NCBI RefSeq assembly: GCF_050624435.1 | Contig: NC_134541.1 | Location: forward strand, 5,033,983 to 5,097,982 | Length of the DNA: 64,000 bases | Source: Tenrec ecaudatus | Taxonomy: Eukaryota > Chordata > Mammalia > Afrosoricida > Tenrecidae | Reading direction: 5' to 3' | Shown here: one piece after another, positions 1-11,145 of the stretch | Numbering within the stretch: position 1 is the first letter of the stretch | Layout: each line of letters begins with the position of its first letter | Notes under the pieces: generated by a model | What the model was told of the DNA's origin: nothing | The model's input: only the letters and a program-made list of their open reading frames with translations | The model's database searches: none | Position numbers and translations under genes: made by a program

Positions 1-2684
1 GAAGGCTGGCGTAACTGGCCATCTGCCTTCTAAGGATCACTGGTCCTTAGACTGGTCCTTCCCGGTCGTCTTTCTTCTGAGCTCCATCCCAGCTCTGTTC
101 CTCCCTCTGAGCTGAGTCCTGGACCCCACTTGCTGGGCCACTCCCAACCCTCCCACTGTGCAGAAGTAGCACCTGCTTCCTTCTCCCCACACCCAGACAT
201 GCCAGGGTCCTAGAGCACTGGTTCTGATCCAGTGTGGTGCAAGGAGCGATGACACCTGGGGCCAGGGTGCCTCAGAAAGCATAGAAACCACTTCACTTTC
301 ATGTAACGGAGACTCAGGAGAGGGAAGAAGTCACTGAGAGGCCAGGTCTCTCTTACTCTGTCCTCTGGCCCCGTCCTCATGGCCCAAAGTGGCTGCTTGG
401 GATCCGGCCATCACCCTCTTCTCCCAATAGTCAAGAAAGAGAGAGGGGAAAGGAGGGACTCGATCCTTCCCTGTAAGGACTTCCTGGAAGGCCACATACA
501 AGACTTCGATAGCCACATCTCGTGGCCAGTAATGGGCCACATGCATATCCACGTGCCCAGCCCAGAAGTTGGTGTCCTGTTACTGAGGGCCCTAAGGGGA
601 GCGGATAGGGTGCTGCAGTGAGCAGCTTTGCCTCAGTAAGTGTCCAGAGGGGTCATGTTGGTCTTCCCTGATTCACCCACGAAGTTCAGGGTTCTGGGGA
701 GACAGCAGGGGACACAGTGGAGACAGCCTGACCGAGCCGAGCGCACATTCTAGCTGAGGACACAGACGTACGTAATTGGGAGGTAAGCACACACATACAG
801 ATGTGACACTCGACAGGCCAGACCCTAGGAAGAAGACAAACCACGGCGGCCGGAGGGGGGCGAGGGCCCATCAATTGGGGCAACCGATGGGGGAGGACCT
901 GTGTGGGGAAGGTGACATTTGGCCCAAGGCTTGTGGGAAGAGAAGAAACCACTGACCACTGACCACTCCAAAGATCAGGACCTCAGGCTAGGAGTCTTGC
1001 TCACCAGGGTTGGGGTCTCCATGAAGAAATAAGGCTCAAGGGTCTGCGTGCCTGGTGCAATTCCCACTCTCAGCCCCCCAGGGCCCAGTTGACATAGCCA
1101 GGGGCATTTTTGGGAGATAATATCACTAGTGTTCAGTGGGCAGAGGCCAGGGATATGCTGCTGATGGCCATACAGTGGACAGGGCAGCCCCGCCACCCAG
1201 AGGCCCATCCACCCCCTCACCTCCCCACCCCCTCAATGTCAGTGATGCTCCTGCCCGAGCCCACCGCCCCTGGGCACCCACGCCACCCCTGTGGGCCTCA
1301 GAATGCCTGTTCCCCATGTCCTCCACTGTGGAATCGAGACACCTACACTTCCGGTGGGCACCACCCCCCCTCGAGAGCCTCTGAAGTTTGAAGAGAACTG
1401 AACTTTGGTGAATCATCAAGTGGCAAGCCTGTACTGCGGGCCCCCTCCGCCCCCAGCTCCATCACAAGTTTAAAGTACAGCTATTATTTTTACAGCATTG
1501 CTTAGAAATGGCTTGCAATCTCTAATTTGCTAAATTGATGTGTATATTGACTAAATAAATATTCGGCACAAAGCCTGCGTCCCCTCCACACTTATTAATC
1601 CTCAGGAAATGGAAACAGAAGACACGAAATGAGCTTTGGCTGGGAGCTGCAGACAGGAATACATTATGTTGTTTTTCTAGCGCGTTGGGACCTGCTCTGC
1701 ACCAGCGGCCGCCCAATCCACAGCCTCCGAGTTTTCCATGACGCACATGTCTAGCCGAGGACGTGCTCCTGTTGCTAAGGATCTTTCTCCAACTTGAAAA
1801 GTCTAAGAGGAGAAACTTTTGCTTGCAGAGGGGAAAATGGGGGATCACTGCCTTTTAGGGAGCTGGTTTGAGGTCTTAATGAGGGGGCACCGATATTCCA
1901 AAACAGAAATCTGGGTTACTGACAGGACCGGCCAAGAGAGGGGCCAGGGGGACAGTCCCCTTTGGACCGGGGTCGGGGTCTGTTAGGTGAGGAAGGCAGG
2001 GTTTCTGGGGAGGGGAGCTGTTGACTGTTTGCAGATAGTCCAGTATGGATTGGGGACCACAGGGGGGCAGGTTCTGGGAGGGGGGAGGTCCTCAGCGAGT
2101 GTCCTACTCTGAGTGACCTCTGGAATGTTGATGACCTTGGGGGTGGCCTCATCTTAGAATGAGGGAGCCCAGGTGTGGGCACCCTGTGGGGACCTAGTGG
2201 GTGGGGTGGGGGGCTTTGGGGTGTTGAGCTCCTCAGAACATCCGCCGGCAGGGTTGGCTGATGCCAACACAACACCCCAGCCCAGAATGATGGAAGATGC
2301 CATCTTCTAAGAGATGGGAGCTGGGCATCCTCTCTGGAAGAACAGAAAGCCGAGTGGTCCCTGTGACCCCACGGGGAGACTGGAGACCCTGGGGGAGACA
2401 CTCCACAGCCAGCCCAAGCCCATCCCTAGAACCCCCACTGGACATGCAGCTCTGTGGCCTCAGCAGCCCCCGGGACCCTGAGGGGGGTGTTTGTGCAGAC
2501 ACAGCCTTCTCACATAGGTGAGCAGCTCACCCCCCCCACACCCAGCAGCCTGAAGGGGTGCCCTGAGCCCCTCCCCAGGCTGTGGCCGGGGAGGAAGGCC
2601 CCTCGGAGGTGAGGGCCACCTGACTGTGTACTGAGCCCGGTGTCAGAACAGTGGGCGACAGATGGGAGGTTTGTCCTCTCCCCC
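1..2684. other. Intergenic, no gene recognised
   Basis: GC-rich non-repetitive mammalian DNA. The open frames are short, overlap on both strands and show no recognisable domain. The only notable part is the AT-richer block at 1395-1850, listed separately. In human, the region downstream of PCK1 leads to ZBP1 and PMEPA1; I recognise no exon of either. Confidence 0.6.
1395..1850. promoter_or_regulatory. Candidate conserved noncoding element
   Basis: An AT-rich, non-repetitive stretch with several homeobox-type TAAT/ATTA cores (about 1520-1600) and AAATAAATATTC near 1553. It sits in GC-rich surroundings and has no convincing coding potential. This texture is typical of conserved enhancers, but conservation cannot be tested from one sequence. 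Confidence 0.25.
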
Positions 2685-2936
2685 ATCTCCCTGTCTCTGT
2701 CTCTCTGTGCATCTCTCTGCATCTCTCTCTGTCTTTGCCTTAGTCTGTCCCTCTGCATCTCTCTGTGTGTCTCTGCATCTCTGTGCATCTCTCTCTGTCT
2801 TTGCCTTAGTTTGTCTCTCTGAATCTCTCTGTATCTCTCCCTGTCTCTGTATCTCTCTGTGTGTCTCTGCATCTCTCTGTCTCTCTGCATGTCTCTTTCT
2901 GCATGTCTCTCATTGTCTCTGCATCTCCTTCTCACC
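2685..2936 (+). repeat. Degenerate TC/TG-rich minisatellite
   Basis: Imperfect tandem copies of TCTCTGCATCTCTCTGTC-like hexamer combinations. A longer block (CTCTCTCTGTCTTTGCCTTAG) appears twice, near 2725 and 2790. The array stays open in several frames (Ser/Leu/Cys-rich on plus, Arg/Asp/Glu-rich on minus), so those frames are not evidence of a gene. Confidence 0.9.
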
Positions 2937-5385
2937 TCCTCGCAGCGGCTGAGGCTCCCCTTTGCTCAGTGGGGACCTGACTCTCCCTGGTCCTCCCCCT
3001 TACCTCCTCCAGACCACAGCCACTGATGGAGCTCTGGGGCGTCGGGAGGGGGGGTTGCAGCTTGAAGCCAAGGTCCTGGTTTGTCCCATATTCCAGACTC
3101 ACGCAGCCAGGGCACAACCTCGGTCCCCATCACCCTGTGCAGTGACCTGTGCTGGCCTGAGGGACCAGAGCAGGCAGCTTGGGGCTGTGGGGTCAGGGCC
3201 TCGGGGGCTCCCCCAGTGTTGACGTGTGCAACCACAGATCAGAATTTGACCCTGGAGCTGTGGCCTTTTGCAGCAGCCTCCCGAGTCCCTGTCCATCCCA
3301 GGGAGACAGAGGGCGTGGGGGTCAGGAAGGTGGCATCTGAGCTAAGGAGTGGGAGTCTCAAGCCTGCGGGGGACGGGGGGGGGGAGGCGGCAGGGCTGGA
3401 GGTCAGAGAGGTGGCTAGAGAGGGACCCCCGGGGCCACGGGGAGGACTGGGGAGGGGAGGGACCCTTGTGGCAGACCCCTGTGGGGCCATTGACCCCTGC
3501 AGCTCAGGACCATCCCTGCCACAAAGCCCAGCACCCCCTGGGTTTCTGAGGCTGAAATCCAGACCATAAGCCAGCACCAGACCTTCTTCCTGGTGGGGGT
3601 CTTCCTGGTGGGGGTCTATCTGAGGACTCTGGGTCCACCCCAGAGCTTAACCCTTGTGTGTCCAGGGCTCTCTGTTAATGCAAACATCATGCTGAAAATG
3701 GTGTGGTGGGGAGGGGGGAACCAGGGAAGGGGGTGGTTTTCAGGAGAAAGACCAGACTCGAGAACTCTAGTATGCAGTCTGTTTACTGTGCAGACTCACC
3801 CCCGGGAATGGAAGGAGTGGGTGCGTGCAGCATGGGAGCAGGGACCCCACGAGGAACGGATTCCAGGGAACTCTCCGGGGTGGGGGGGCACCACTTCCCA
3901 GGGTGGTAGAGGCCCACAGGTTCACAGGGCTGAGCACTTGACAGACAGGCCAGGACATTGGGCTATACTCCCACAAAGCTGGACACAAAGCATGGTTTGG
4001 AGGGCGTCTGGGTCGGGGGCTTAGGCTGCAGACCCCTCCTCCCTGTCTAGCCTGCTCAAGTTTGCAGGCAGAGCAGAAGTTGAGAACTCCCAAGTTCGCT
4101 GGCCAGGGCTCCTGAGGCCACCACGTCTCGCCGCCTCCGCCTGGCTTTCGCCAGAGCTGGAATTGTTCCTGTGCGGGATCTTGAATACTCATCTGATTTA
4201 CAGCCGCTGCAGACAGCTTTATGAATCCGCCCACCACTACCTGCAGCCGGCCATCAATCTTCCCCCGAGATGGCGCTTCTGCCAGTAAGTCATGAATTAA
4301 AGAGGCCCCCGGCGGCCCCCCGCTCCCCTCCCTGGCGCGTCGTGACGAGCGGGACCTGACTAGGAGGCAGAAGGCTGCCGCGGTGGCGGCTCTGAGTGAC
4401 CTTGGTTGACTCAGGCTGGCTGTGGCCAGAGTTCTGACAGCCTTGCTGTCTGCCCAGCCCGGCTCTGAGCCTCAGTTTCCCCATCTCAGCTGACCGGGGG
4501 GTCTCGGGGACCCCCTCTCTATGTGACAGGCAGGTACGTTCCTGCCATCACTTCCTATGGGGCGGGTGTAGCAGGCTGGAAAGAGAGAACATGGTGAGAC
4601 AGACAGCTCCCCCGCCCCTCAGGGTCTCCTTGGGAACCAACTGCCCACCTCTCTGACCCGCAGTCTCCTCTTCGGCAAAATGGGAGTAGTGCCCCCACCC
4701 CAGCCCCAAGAGGAGGGGCACCGTGAGCCCTGCCCCGGCTGGCTGAGAGTCAGGCAGACAAACAGACCCCCCCTCCACCCACACCCACACACATACTCCC
4801 TGCTGCCCAGAGGAGGGCAGAGGCCGCAGCAGGGTGCAGGACCTGCCCACCGGGTACCCTGGGGAGGGAAAGCTCAGTGGGGGAAAGGTGGCAGCCTCAG
4901 CCCCGGGACAGCCACAGGCCCGTGGACTTTTCACCTTGGCCCAGGCTCCCTGACCACGCTGGCAGTGTTTACCCCCCGGGAAGGGGAAGAGGACAGATAC
5001 ATGCAGGCTGGGGCCAGGGAGCCAGGGCCGGGGCAGCCCAGTCCCCGAGAGCCCCCAGTCCCTGGAAGACTCAGGGTCTGCCTGCTTCACGGTTCCCTCC
5101 ACTCTCTGGTCCCATGCTCCTTCAAGTCCCCGAGGCTCGGCACACACACATCTACTGCCCCTCCCATGGGGCCTTACATGCAGGGTATAAACAAGGGTTC
5201 AAGTCCAAGATCCTATCCTTGTTAGCGGTGCGAACCCATTTCCCTCTGGCCTAATCCCTCCGTAGGGTGGGGATGTCACCGTGCAGAGGAGCAGCTGTCT
5301 GTAAAAGACTTGGCATACGGCCCGCACCCGGCAAGCAGACGCTACTGTTTGGCTTTCAGGTGCTGGTCAAGTGCGTATTGACTGG
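2937..5385. other. Intergenic, MIR fragments only
   Basis: No gene recognised. Short MIR-like remnants are seen at about 4463-4520 (CTGAGCCTCAGTTTCCCC) and 4655-4700 (CTCTTCGGCAAAATGGGAG). The block at 4100-4315 is listed as a possible regulatory element. Confidence 0.5.
4100..4315. promoter_or_regulatory. Candidate conserved noncoding element
   Basis: Non-repetitive block with TTGAATACTCATCTGATTTA, TTTATGAATCCGCCCACC and AGTCATGAATTAAAG. These are AT-rich cores typical of developmental enhancers, embedded in GC-rich DNA. There is no ORF support. Low certainty. Confidence 0.2.
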
Positions 5386-5560
5386 ATGGACGGCGAGTGG
5401 ATAAAGTTGGGTGGGTGGACAAGAGATGGAGGGTGGATAGTTGGGTAGATAGATGAATGGATAGTTGAGTGGATGGGTGGATGGATGATGGATGGGTAGT
5501 TGGGTGCATGGGTAGTACCCCCACTCTATAGATGGGTAGGTGGATGGGTGTGTCGATGGT
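5386..5560 (+). repeat. GGAT/GGTG tetranucleotide repeat
   Basis: Degenerate tandem TGGATGGG/TGGATAGT units, interrupted near 5510-5530. More distant GGAT copies continue to about 5670. This is the first of three such blocks in the left flank (also 6479-6860 and 9926-10130). Confidence 0.85.
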
Positions 5561-6370
5561 CAAACAGAGGCCAACGGAAAGATACATACAGCTGTGTGGG
5601 GGAGAGGGGCACCCGAGCTGAATGGACAGGTGGGCACCTAGAAGAACAGACGGGTGGATGAAGAACTAGATGGGTGTCAGGCTGGGTCAATGGGTGCTGT
5701 GGGGCTGGACTTTGTATGGACGATTAAATGATTGCATACTTGGGTAGCCCGCCGGATGGTTGGGGCCACAGACCAAAGGCTACATTGTGTCCACCGTAGC
5801 TGGCAGCCAGGGGGCCTGCACCCCGCAGCCTCCACCACCCATGAACTGATTCTCTGCACCCTCCACCTAGGTAAACTGGAGGAGCAGGAGGCAGCGGAGT
5901 CCCTTGCAGGGATGGCGAGCTAGACTCTGCACAGAACAGGGTGCACTTTTTGTCCTTCTCCAAAGGCACATTCGAGCCCTCCCACACACAGTAATGGGCT
6001 CTCTCCTCCGGGGGCTCTGCAGAATATGTACCCTAGAGAGCGAACCTCCCTCTTCCCCCCTCAGCCACCTTGCCATATTGTCACTCTGCGGCGGTGCCTC
6101 CATTACCGTAATTATCCTTCCGTTCGGCAGCGGCGGCGGGTTAATTTATAATGCCATGGCAAGAAAGTGGCGAGAACAGGTTTCCCTGGCAACCGAGTTC
6201 CTAAGTACAAGCTTCTCTGTGTTTTAAAATGCTGCATCCCCTCACCTAATCTTCCCCCGGAAAATGAGCCTGCAACTTTTCAGAGGCTGACAATGTCTGG
6301 CAGAATAGAAAGCAAGCACTTGGGGCTGGGGCCACCAAAAAAGCCAGCTCCCTCCCCCAGACCCCGAACC
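5561..6370. other. Intergenic with a possible regulatory block at 6090-6250
   Basis: No gene recognised. Positions 6090-6250 contain ATTACCGTAATTATCC and GGGTTAATTTATAATGCC in otherwise GC-rich unique DNA, which looks like a conserved noncoding element. Nothing else stands out. Confidence 0.3.
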
Positions 6371-6442
6371 CCTAAAAGTTGTTCTGTGTTCTCAGAGCGG
6401 CTCTCCCCCTTCATCTGAGGAGAACACAGAACAACTTTTGGG
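6371..6442. other. Perfect inverted repeat, hairpin of miRNA-precursor size
   Basis: The 20 bases at 6374-6393 are the exact reverse complement of 6420-6439. The stem extends outward in RNA by one G-U wobble (6373/6440) and two C-G pairs (6371-6372/6441-6442), giving about 23 bp with a 26-nt loop. It is not part of any repeat I recognise. It could be a miRNA-like precursor, a palindromic MITE remnant or a chance foldback; nothing in the sequence shows transcription. Confidence 0.6.
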
Positions 6443-6478
6443 ATCAGGCAGAAGGGTTGAGGCTGGAAGAAGGTCGAT

Positions 6479-6860
6479 AGCTGACTGGTTGGATGGAGTA
6501 TAGATGAGTGGAGGTTGAATGAGGGAGGGGAGGTGGATACACGGGTTGATGAGAACATAGAGAGGTATAATGTTGGAGGGTATAAGAGTGGATGATTAAC
6601 TAGAAGGGAAAAGGGGTGGGTAGATGGATGGATGCGTAAGTGAGTTGGTGGGTGGATGAATGGATGGATGGATGGATGGGAGGTGGGTAGATAAATGGAT
6701 CAATGATGTATAGGTGGATGGGTGGGTGAATTGATAGGTGGGTGAGTAGATAGGTGATGGGTGGATGGGTAGATGAGTGGATGGGTAAATAGATGGGTGG
6801 ATGGCTGGGTGGGTGGATAGGTGGTGGGTAGATAGAGGAGTGGATGGGTGGAGGTAAGGA
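6479..6860 (+). repeat. GGAT/GGTGGATG tetranucleotide repeat
   Basis: Degenerate array of TGGATGGA, GGTGGGTG and GATAGATG units, purest at 6655-6690. The long minus-strand His/Pro/Ile/Ser frame across it is a simple-repeat artefact. Confidence 0.9.
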
Positions 6861-7689
6861 TAAATGACAAGAGATAATGTTGCTCAATTCAACACCTGGA
6901 ATGGTTAGGTGGACAGGGAAGGTGCCTTCTCCAGCCTCCCAGTGGAATGGTGTAGTCGGGGATGGGGTCAGGGGGCAGACCAACGAGGCAGAAAGTGACC
7001 CTGCAGATTCTTGCTCACAGGAAAACTTACTGCTGACATCTTGAGGCTTGAAGTGAGTTTTTCGGTGACCCTGGGTAAGGACAGGGCCTCCTGGGGGACC
7101 GATTCATCACAAGGACAGCTCTGATCAGCTTCTCTAAGCACTCGGGCCAAGTCTAAGTGCCAGGCCGTCAGAGGACGTTCAATAACTATTCATTGGAAAG
7201 TGACGGATTGATCTTGGAGCGCTGCCACACTCGGGGACTGTGTTGGCTCCTGGGAATGGCACAGCCTCTCACACAGCAGGAAAAACTCCAGCACGCTCCC
7301 TCTGACTCAGCATGGGGATTGGAGACCCCATTCAGCTGCCCTGCTTCCCACGCTTGTGCAGCAACTCAACCCCACAGGCCACAAGGACCCCAGGACAATG
7401 TCATCTCTGCCCGATGTCACACCTCGGGCACAGGGAGACCGAGCACCCCAGTCCATCTTGGTTTAGGAGATGAAGGGCATGAGGCTGGATCAAGACTCGG
7501 GGTCCCATGACAGTGCTAGTTATTGCCCAGCTCACAGGAGTCCATTTGTCCGTGGAGTCGGGAGGCCTGGTGGACCCAGACCCACCCTGGGAGTCACTGG
7601 GAGGTGGGCATAGGCCACAGTGTGGGCCTTATCTGCATAACTTCAGAAGCACAACTCCGGCCACCAGCCACCAGCCGCTGGGGGTTGAT
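6861..7689. other. Intergenic, nothing recognised
   Basis: Unique-looking mammalian DNA without a convincing gene, RNA or repeat. Confidence 0.4.
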
Positions 7690-7840
7690 TCTGCCCCATG
7701 GCTCCCCCATGTGTTTCAGAAGGATGCTGTGGCCACTTTTCCAGAAATAGATCACCAGGCCTTTCGTCCAACGCACCCCTGGGTGGACTAAAAAACCTCC
7801 CTCCTTTTGGTGAGCCACCAAGCATGTTAGCCATTCCCCT
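7690..7840 (-). mobile_element. AfroSINE fragment, antisense
   Basis: Matches from memory the antisense of an AfroSINE subfamily: TAGATCACCAGGCCTTTCGT, then GGGTGGACT, then the reversed tRNA-like head (CTTTTGGTGAGCCACC, GTTAGCC). Diverged. Confidence 0.6.
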
Positions 7841-7857
7841 GGTCTTTGCCCTGCTCT

Positions 7858-8012
7858 CATAGTCTGACTCCAGTCCGACTCATCCAACCCTACAAGACAA
7901 AGCAGAACTGCACCCCCTCCCCCCGTCTCTGAGGCTGTCATATCGATGGGAAGAGATTGCCACATCTCATTCCCTCGAGGCACCTGGTGGGTTTGAACAA
8001 CCTCTGTCCAAG
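7858..8012 (-). mobile_element. AfroSINE, antisense
   Basis: Contains the reversed 3' body (TCCGACTCATCCAACCCTAC, AAGCAGAACTGC, AGGCTGTCA) and reversed B-box region (GTGGGTTTGAACAACC). It abuts a sense copy at 8013, forming a head-to-head inverted pair. Confidence 0.65.
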
Positions 8013-8165
8013 AGCCCCAGTGGACTCCTAACTACAAGGCAGGCAGTCCAACCTCACCAGCTGCTCTGCAGGAGACAGGTGAGGCTGTCTGCTCCCATAA
8101 AGACTCATCATTTGGGGAACCTTGTACAGGGGCCCTAGAAGTTGGAATCTGCTTGATGGCCATGA
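8013..8165 (+). mobile_element. AfroSINE, sense
   Basis: Shows the tRNA-like head followed by CACCAGCTGCTCTGCAGGAG, GAGGCTGTCTGCTCCCATAA, and the end TTGGAATCTGCTTGATGGCC, which corresponds to the family's GAATCGACTCGATGGC. Diverged. Confidence 0.65.
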
Positions 8166-8552
8166 TTTCTTTCCTTAGGAATTCTATCACAGACTCACTC
8201 AGGGGCTGCAGGAAGGTGCAGACACAGCCCCTTTCTCACCACGTCCCAGGACAACAGGTGTGTTGTTCTATGTGAAGAGCGCCCCCTGGGCTTCGAGGAG
8301 AAGAGGAGCATCGCATCGCTGCAGGGGCCTCTTCCCACAGACCCGAGGGGCACATCACCCTGCAGGGTCTCTCTGAGGGCCTCTGCTCCCCGAGTGTCCC
8401 ATCATAGAGCCAAGTAAAACTTGCCAGTATAACTTTCTCAGTGCCTTCTGCTGAGGACACCTCTCCTCTCTCTCCTTCCCTCAGACAACCTCCCTCCCTC
8501 CCACAGCACACCGGGATGCAGCAAGGAGACAAATGTACCCAAGGCTTATCTC

Positions 8553-8605
8553 GAAAGGGCTTAGCCAAGAGCCAGGGACACAGTAAGCGCTCAATAAATA
8601 ACTGT
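8553..8605 (+). mobile_element. MIR 3' fragment
   Basis: GCCAGGGACACAGTAAGCGC followed by TCAATAAATAACTG matches the MIR end, which reads GCCTGGCACATAGTAAGCGC then TCAATAAATG. Confidence 0.75.
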
Positions 8606-8960
8606 TATTAGAAAAGGCGGCGATGGAGGCTATCGACCGGATCAGCATATCACTGTGCCGGCAGATTGATGAGACTGAGGACGGCAGGGAGGAGGTGGGG
8701 GCTGACTTTGGGGCTGCTGTCCTCCCGTCCCCTCTTGCCACAGCTGGTGAGAAAAAATAAAAAGAGATGCCAATCTGGCACGGTCTGCTGGGCCCCTGCC
8801 TCCCCTGCCCACTGCTCCCTCCGACTCCTGTTTAATTTCCCTGGGTCTCGGGAAGCATTCTGATGATCCGAGTTAATTTGAAATGTAAATTCCATCTCCT
8901 CTGGGCTAATGGATCAGAGCAGCGTTTTACATAACGGAAACAGCTGCCACACGAGTCACC
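8606..8960. promoter_or_regulatory. Candidate conserved noncoding element
   Basis: Non-repetitive block with a TTGAAATGTAAATTCC region, TGTTTAATTTCCC and GAGTTAATTTG cores (8828-8895), and GATCAGCATATC near 8640. No coding signal. The composition suggests an ancient regulatory element; conservation was not tested. Confidence 0.25.
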
Positions 8961-9925
8961 AGGGCCAGCTCCCGGTTTGCTGGGGATGAAGTCCCCTCTC
9001 GCCCAGGGGTGGCAGACAGACAGACAGCTGTATGGTCTTGGTGCCCACTAAGGATGACCATATTTCTATCAGAGGATGGAGTGTTCTACACACCAGGGGG
9101 CCAGGGGGCAAGGGTCAGTGCTAACCGGGACTGGACCAGCCCAGCCCAGGGGGACCATCCCTGGGTGTTGAGAGCCACTCACCCGGAACTGGAGCCTCAG
9201 CATTGTCAGGGGCTGTCACAGCCCAGGCTGACTTCCTGTGGGATGCAAGGCTGTCTTTATTGGCTCTGCAGGAGCCTTGAACTTTCAGGGGTGTGAACGG
9301 CAGCCAAGGGCCCCCCAGAGGCCTCACTGCCCAAGTTCTAGAGGCACCCTGGAGGGAGTCCACCTTCCCTCTCTGCCCATGAGCTCCCTGGTGTAAAATC
9401 AGTCTTCCCTTGACTACTGTCCTGCAGCTGGTGGCTCTGACCCACCAGAGGTGCTGCGGAAGAAAGGGCTGGCACTGACTTCCACGAAAGCTCAAAAGCA
9501 CATCCAATGGATTCCAGCTCGGAGCAAGTGTGTAGGATAGAGTGGAACTGTTCCCTCTGAGAAGGACTGTCACACAGCTTTCTCCCACAGAGCAGCCTGT
9601 GATCTCGACTTCTGCTCTTCCGGTCAGCAGCCAGGCAATTTACACACCACACCACAGGGGCTCCGTGTCATTAAGATGCCGGCCCACGAACCTCTGGGAG
9701 CTACTCTGCTGTGCAGCACAGGGAAGCACTATGAGCCTGAACAGACTCCGTGGGGAGGTGGGGGAGTTGTTTGTGTTCTCTCAAAGACAGGGACTATTCT
9801 GACTACTTAGTGGACCCAACAGTGAACTCAAACCTAAGCTAAGGTGGTCCACAGCAGGGTGACCAGGGTCAGGCTTGGGACAGGACCTGGGGCTGGGGTG
9901 GGACAAGGCCAGTGTGTGTGGCAGT
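8961..9925. other. Intergenic, nothing recognised
   Basis: Unique mammalian DNA; no gene or repeat that I can support. Confidence 0.4.
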
Positions 9926-10130
9926 GAATGGATGGATGGGTGGGTGGAAGGAAGGAATGAAGGATGGATGCGTGGATGGGATGGATGGATGGATGGATGG
10001 ATGGATACAAGGAAGGATGGAAGGAAGAATGGATGGATGGATGGATGAATGGATGGATAGATGGATGGATAGATGGATGAATGGATGGATGGATGGATGG
10101 ATGGATGGATGGAAGGAAGGATGGTGGATG
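9926..10130 (+). repeat. (GGAT)n microsatellite
   Basis: Nearly pure GGAT tetranucleotide array with GGAA and GATA interruptions; longest pure runs at 9980-10008 and 10084-10112. The minus-strand HPSIHPSI frame is a repeat artefact. Confidence 0.95.
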
Positions 10131-11145
10131 GGGAACCGGGAGGCATGACCCCCAAAGGTGCGGTTCCCAGCAGGGATGAGAGGCTGGTGCCATGTGTGGG
10201 GCCCTTGTCCAGGAGGCCAGCTTCTTAGGGACAGAGTGATGCAGCAATGGCTTCCAGGACACGCTTGCTTGTTTGCTTGTTTGCTTCAGGAGAGCAGTTG
10301 CGTGCACCTCACCAGTGTCTCTGGCTGTGGCAGGAACTTGGGGGGCTAGAGTGCGCGCTCGCGTGGCCTGGAGCCCTTCTCCCTTCCCCTCTCCCCAGCC
10401 CCTCACCCCCTCCTCTCCCTTGCAACTGTCCTCAAAGTTGCTACTGTCCCTGGGCAAGGACAGCAGCTCCTCAGTCCCCCGCCCCACCCTCCCAAGGACA
10501 GCTGTGGGCTCAGCCCTCTCGCCATTCCCACGACAACTCGTTTAATTATGCAATTAAAGTCATTTTCCCGGGCTGAACAAATATTGACAGCATATTTTGC
10601 TGCAAATTGCCTCTCCTGGAGAAGGCTCTGGCGTGGGCTGGACCCGCAGCGGCCCCCTGTGCACGCAGTCCTTTGCACATGGCCCATTATGGAGGTGCTG
10701 CTGGGAACACGTGGCCATGCGGTCCGGTGTCCAGGGATGCGCCCTAGGGGTCGGCAGCGGGGCGTGCATGCTTCATTGGGAGAATCACAGCCCGCTGCAG
10801 ACCCAGAGCAGTGGTACTGTGCCCCCTCTACATGCGACCCCCAGCTGAGCTGGGCTGTGGGGGCTCTTGTCCTCTTGCCTAGGTGACCTCCCCCAGGAGC
10901 CCCTGTGAGCATCTTGTGTTGTGAGCCAGGGCAGGGAAACGGGAGGAAAATTCCACCACGCAGACACATTTCCTCCTCCCACGCTGTCTGACTCACTTTG
11001 GGCTGTTAATCACCAGATCAGTACTTCCTATCCACCAGCTGCCCCACAGGATAACCATGAGGTGTTTCTATTCGCCACAACAGTGACAGTCTGAGACACG
11101 CTCAGGGACACTTCTACCCTGTGCAACAGGGTCACCAATGGGAGA
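10131..11145. other. Intergenic, left flank of the minisatellite
   Basis: No gene. A short GCTTGCTTGTTT repeat lies at 10263-10287. Positions 10530-10640 are listed separately as a possible conserved element. Near 11146 the sequence passes into the 30-bp array. Confidence 0.5.
10530..10640. promoter_or_regulatory. Candidate conserved noncoding element
   Basis: Dense homeobox-type cores (GTTTAATTATGCAATTAAAG) followed by CAAATATTGACAGC and TTTTGCTGCAAATTGCC. There is no repeat identity or coding signal. This is the most enhancer-like short block in the left flank. Confidence 0.3.

Noticed and set aside
2510..2952. Arg/Asp/Glu-rich and Ser/Leu/Cys-rich frames
   Set aside because: Translations of the TC-rich minisatellite at 2685-2936.
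9781..10487. 217-codon minus-strand frame with HPSIHPSI repeats
   Set aside because: Created by the (GGAT)n microsatellite; flanking residues have no known match.
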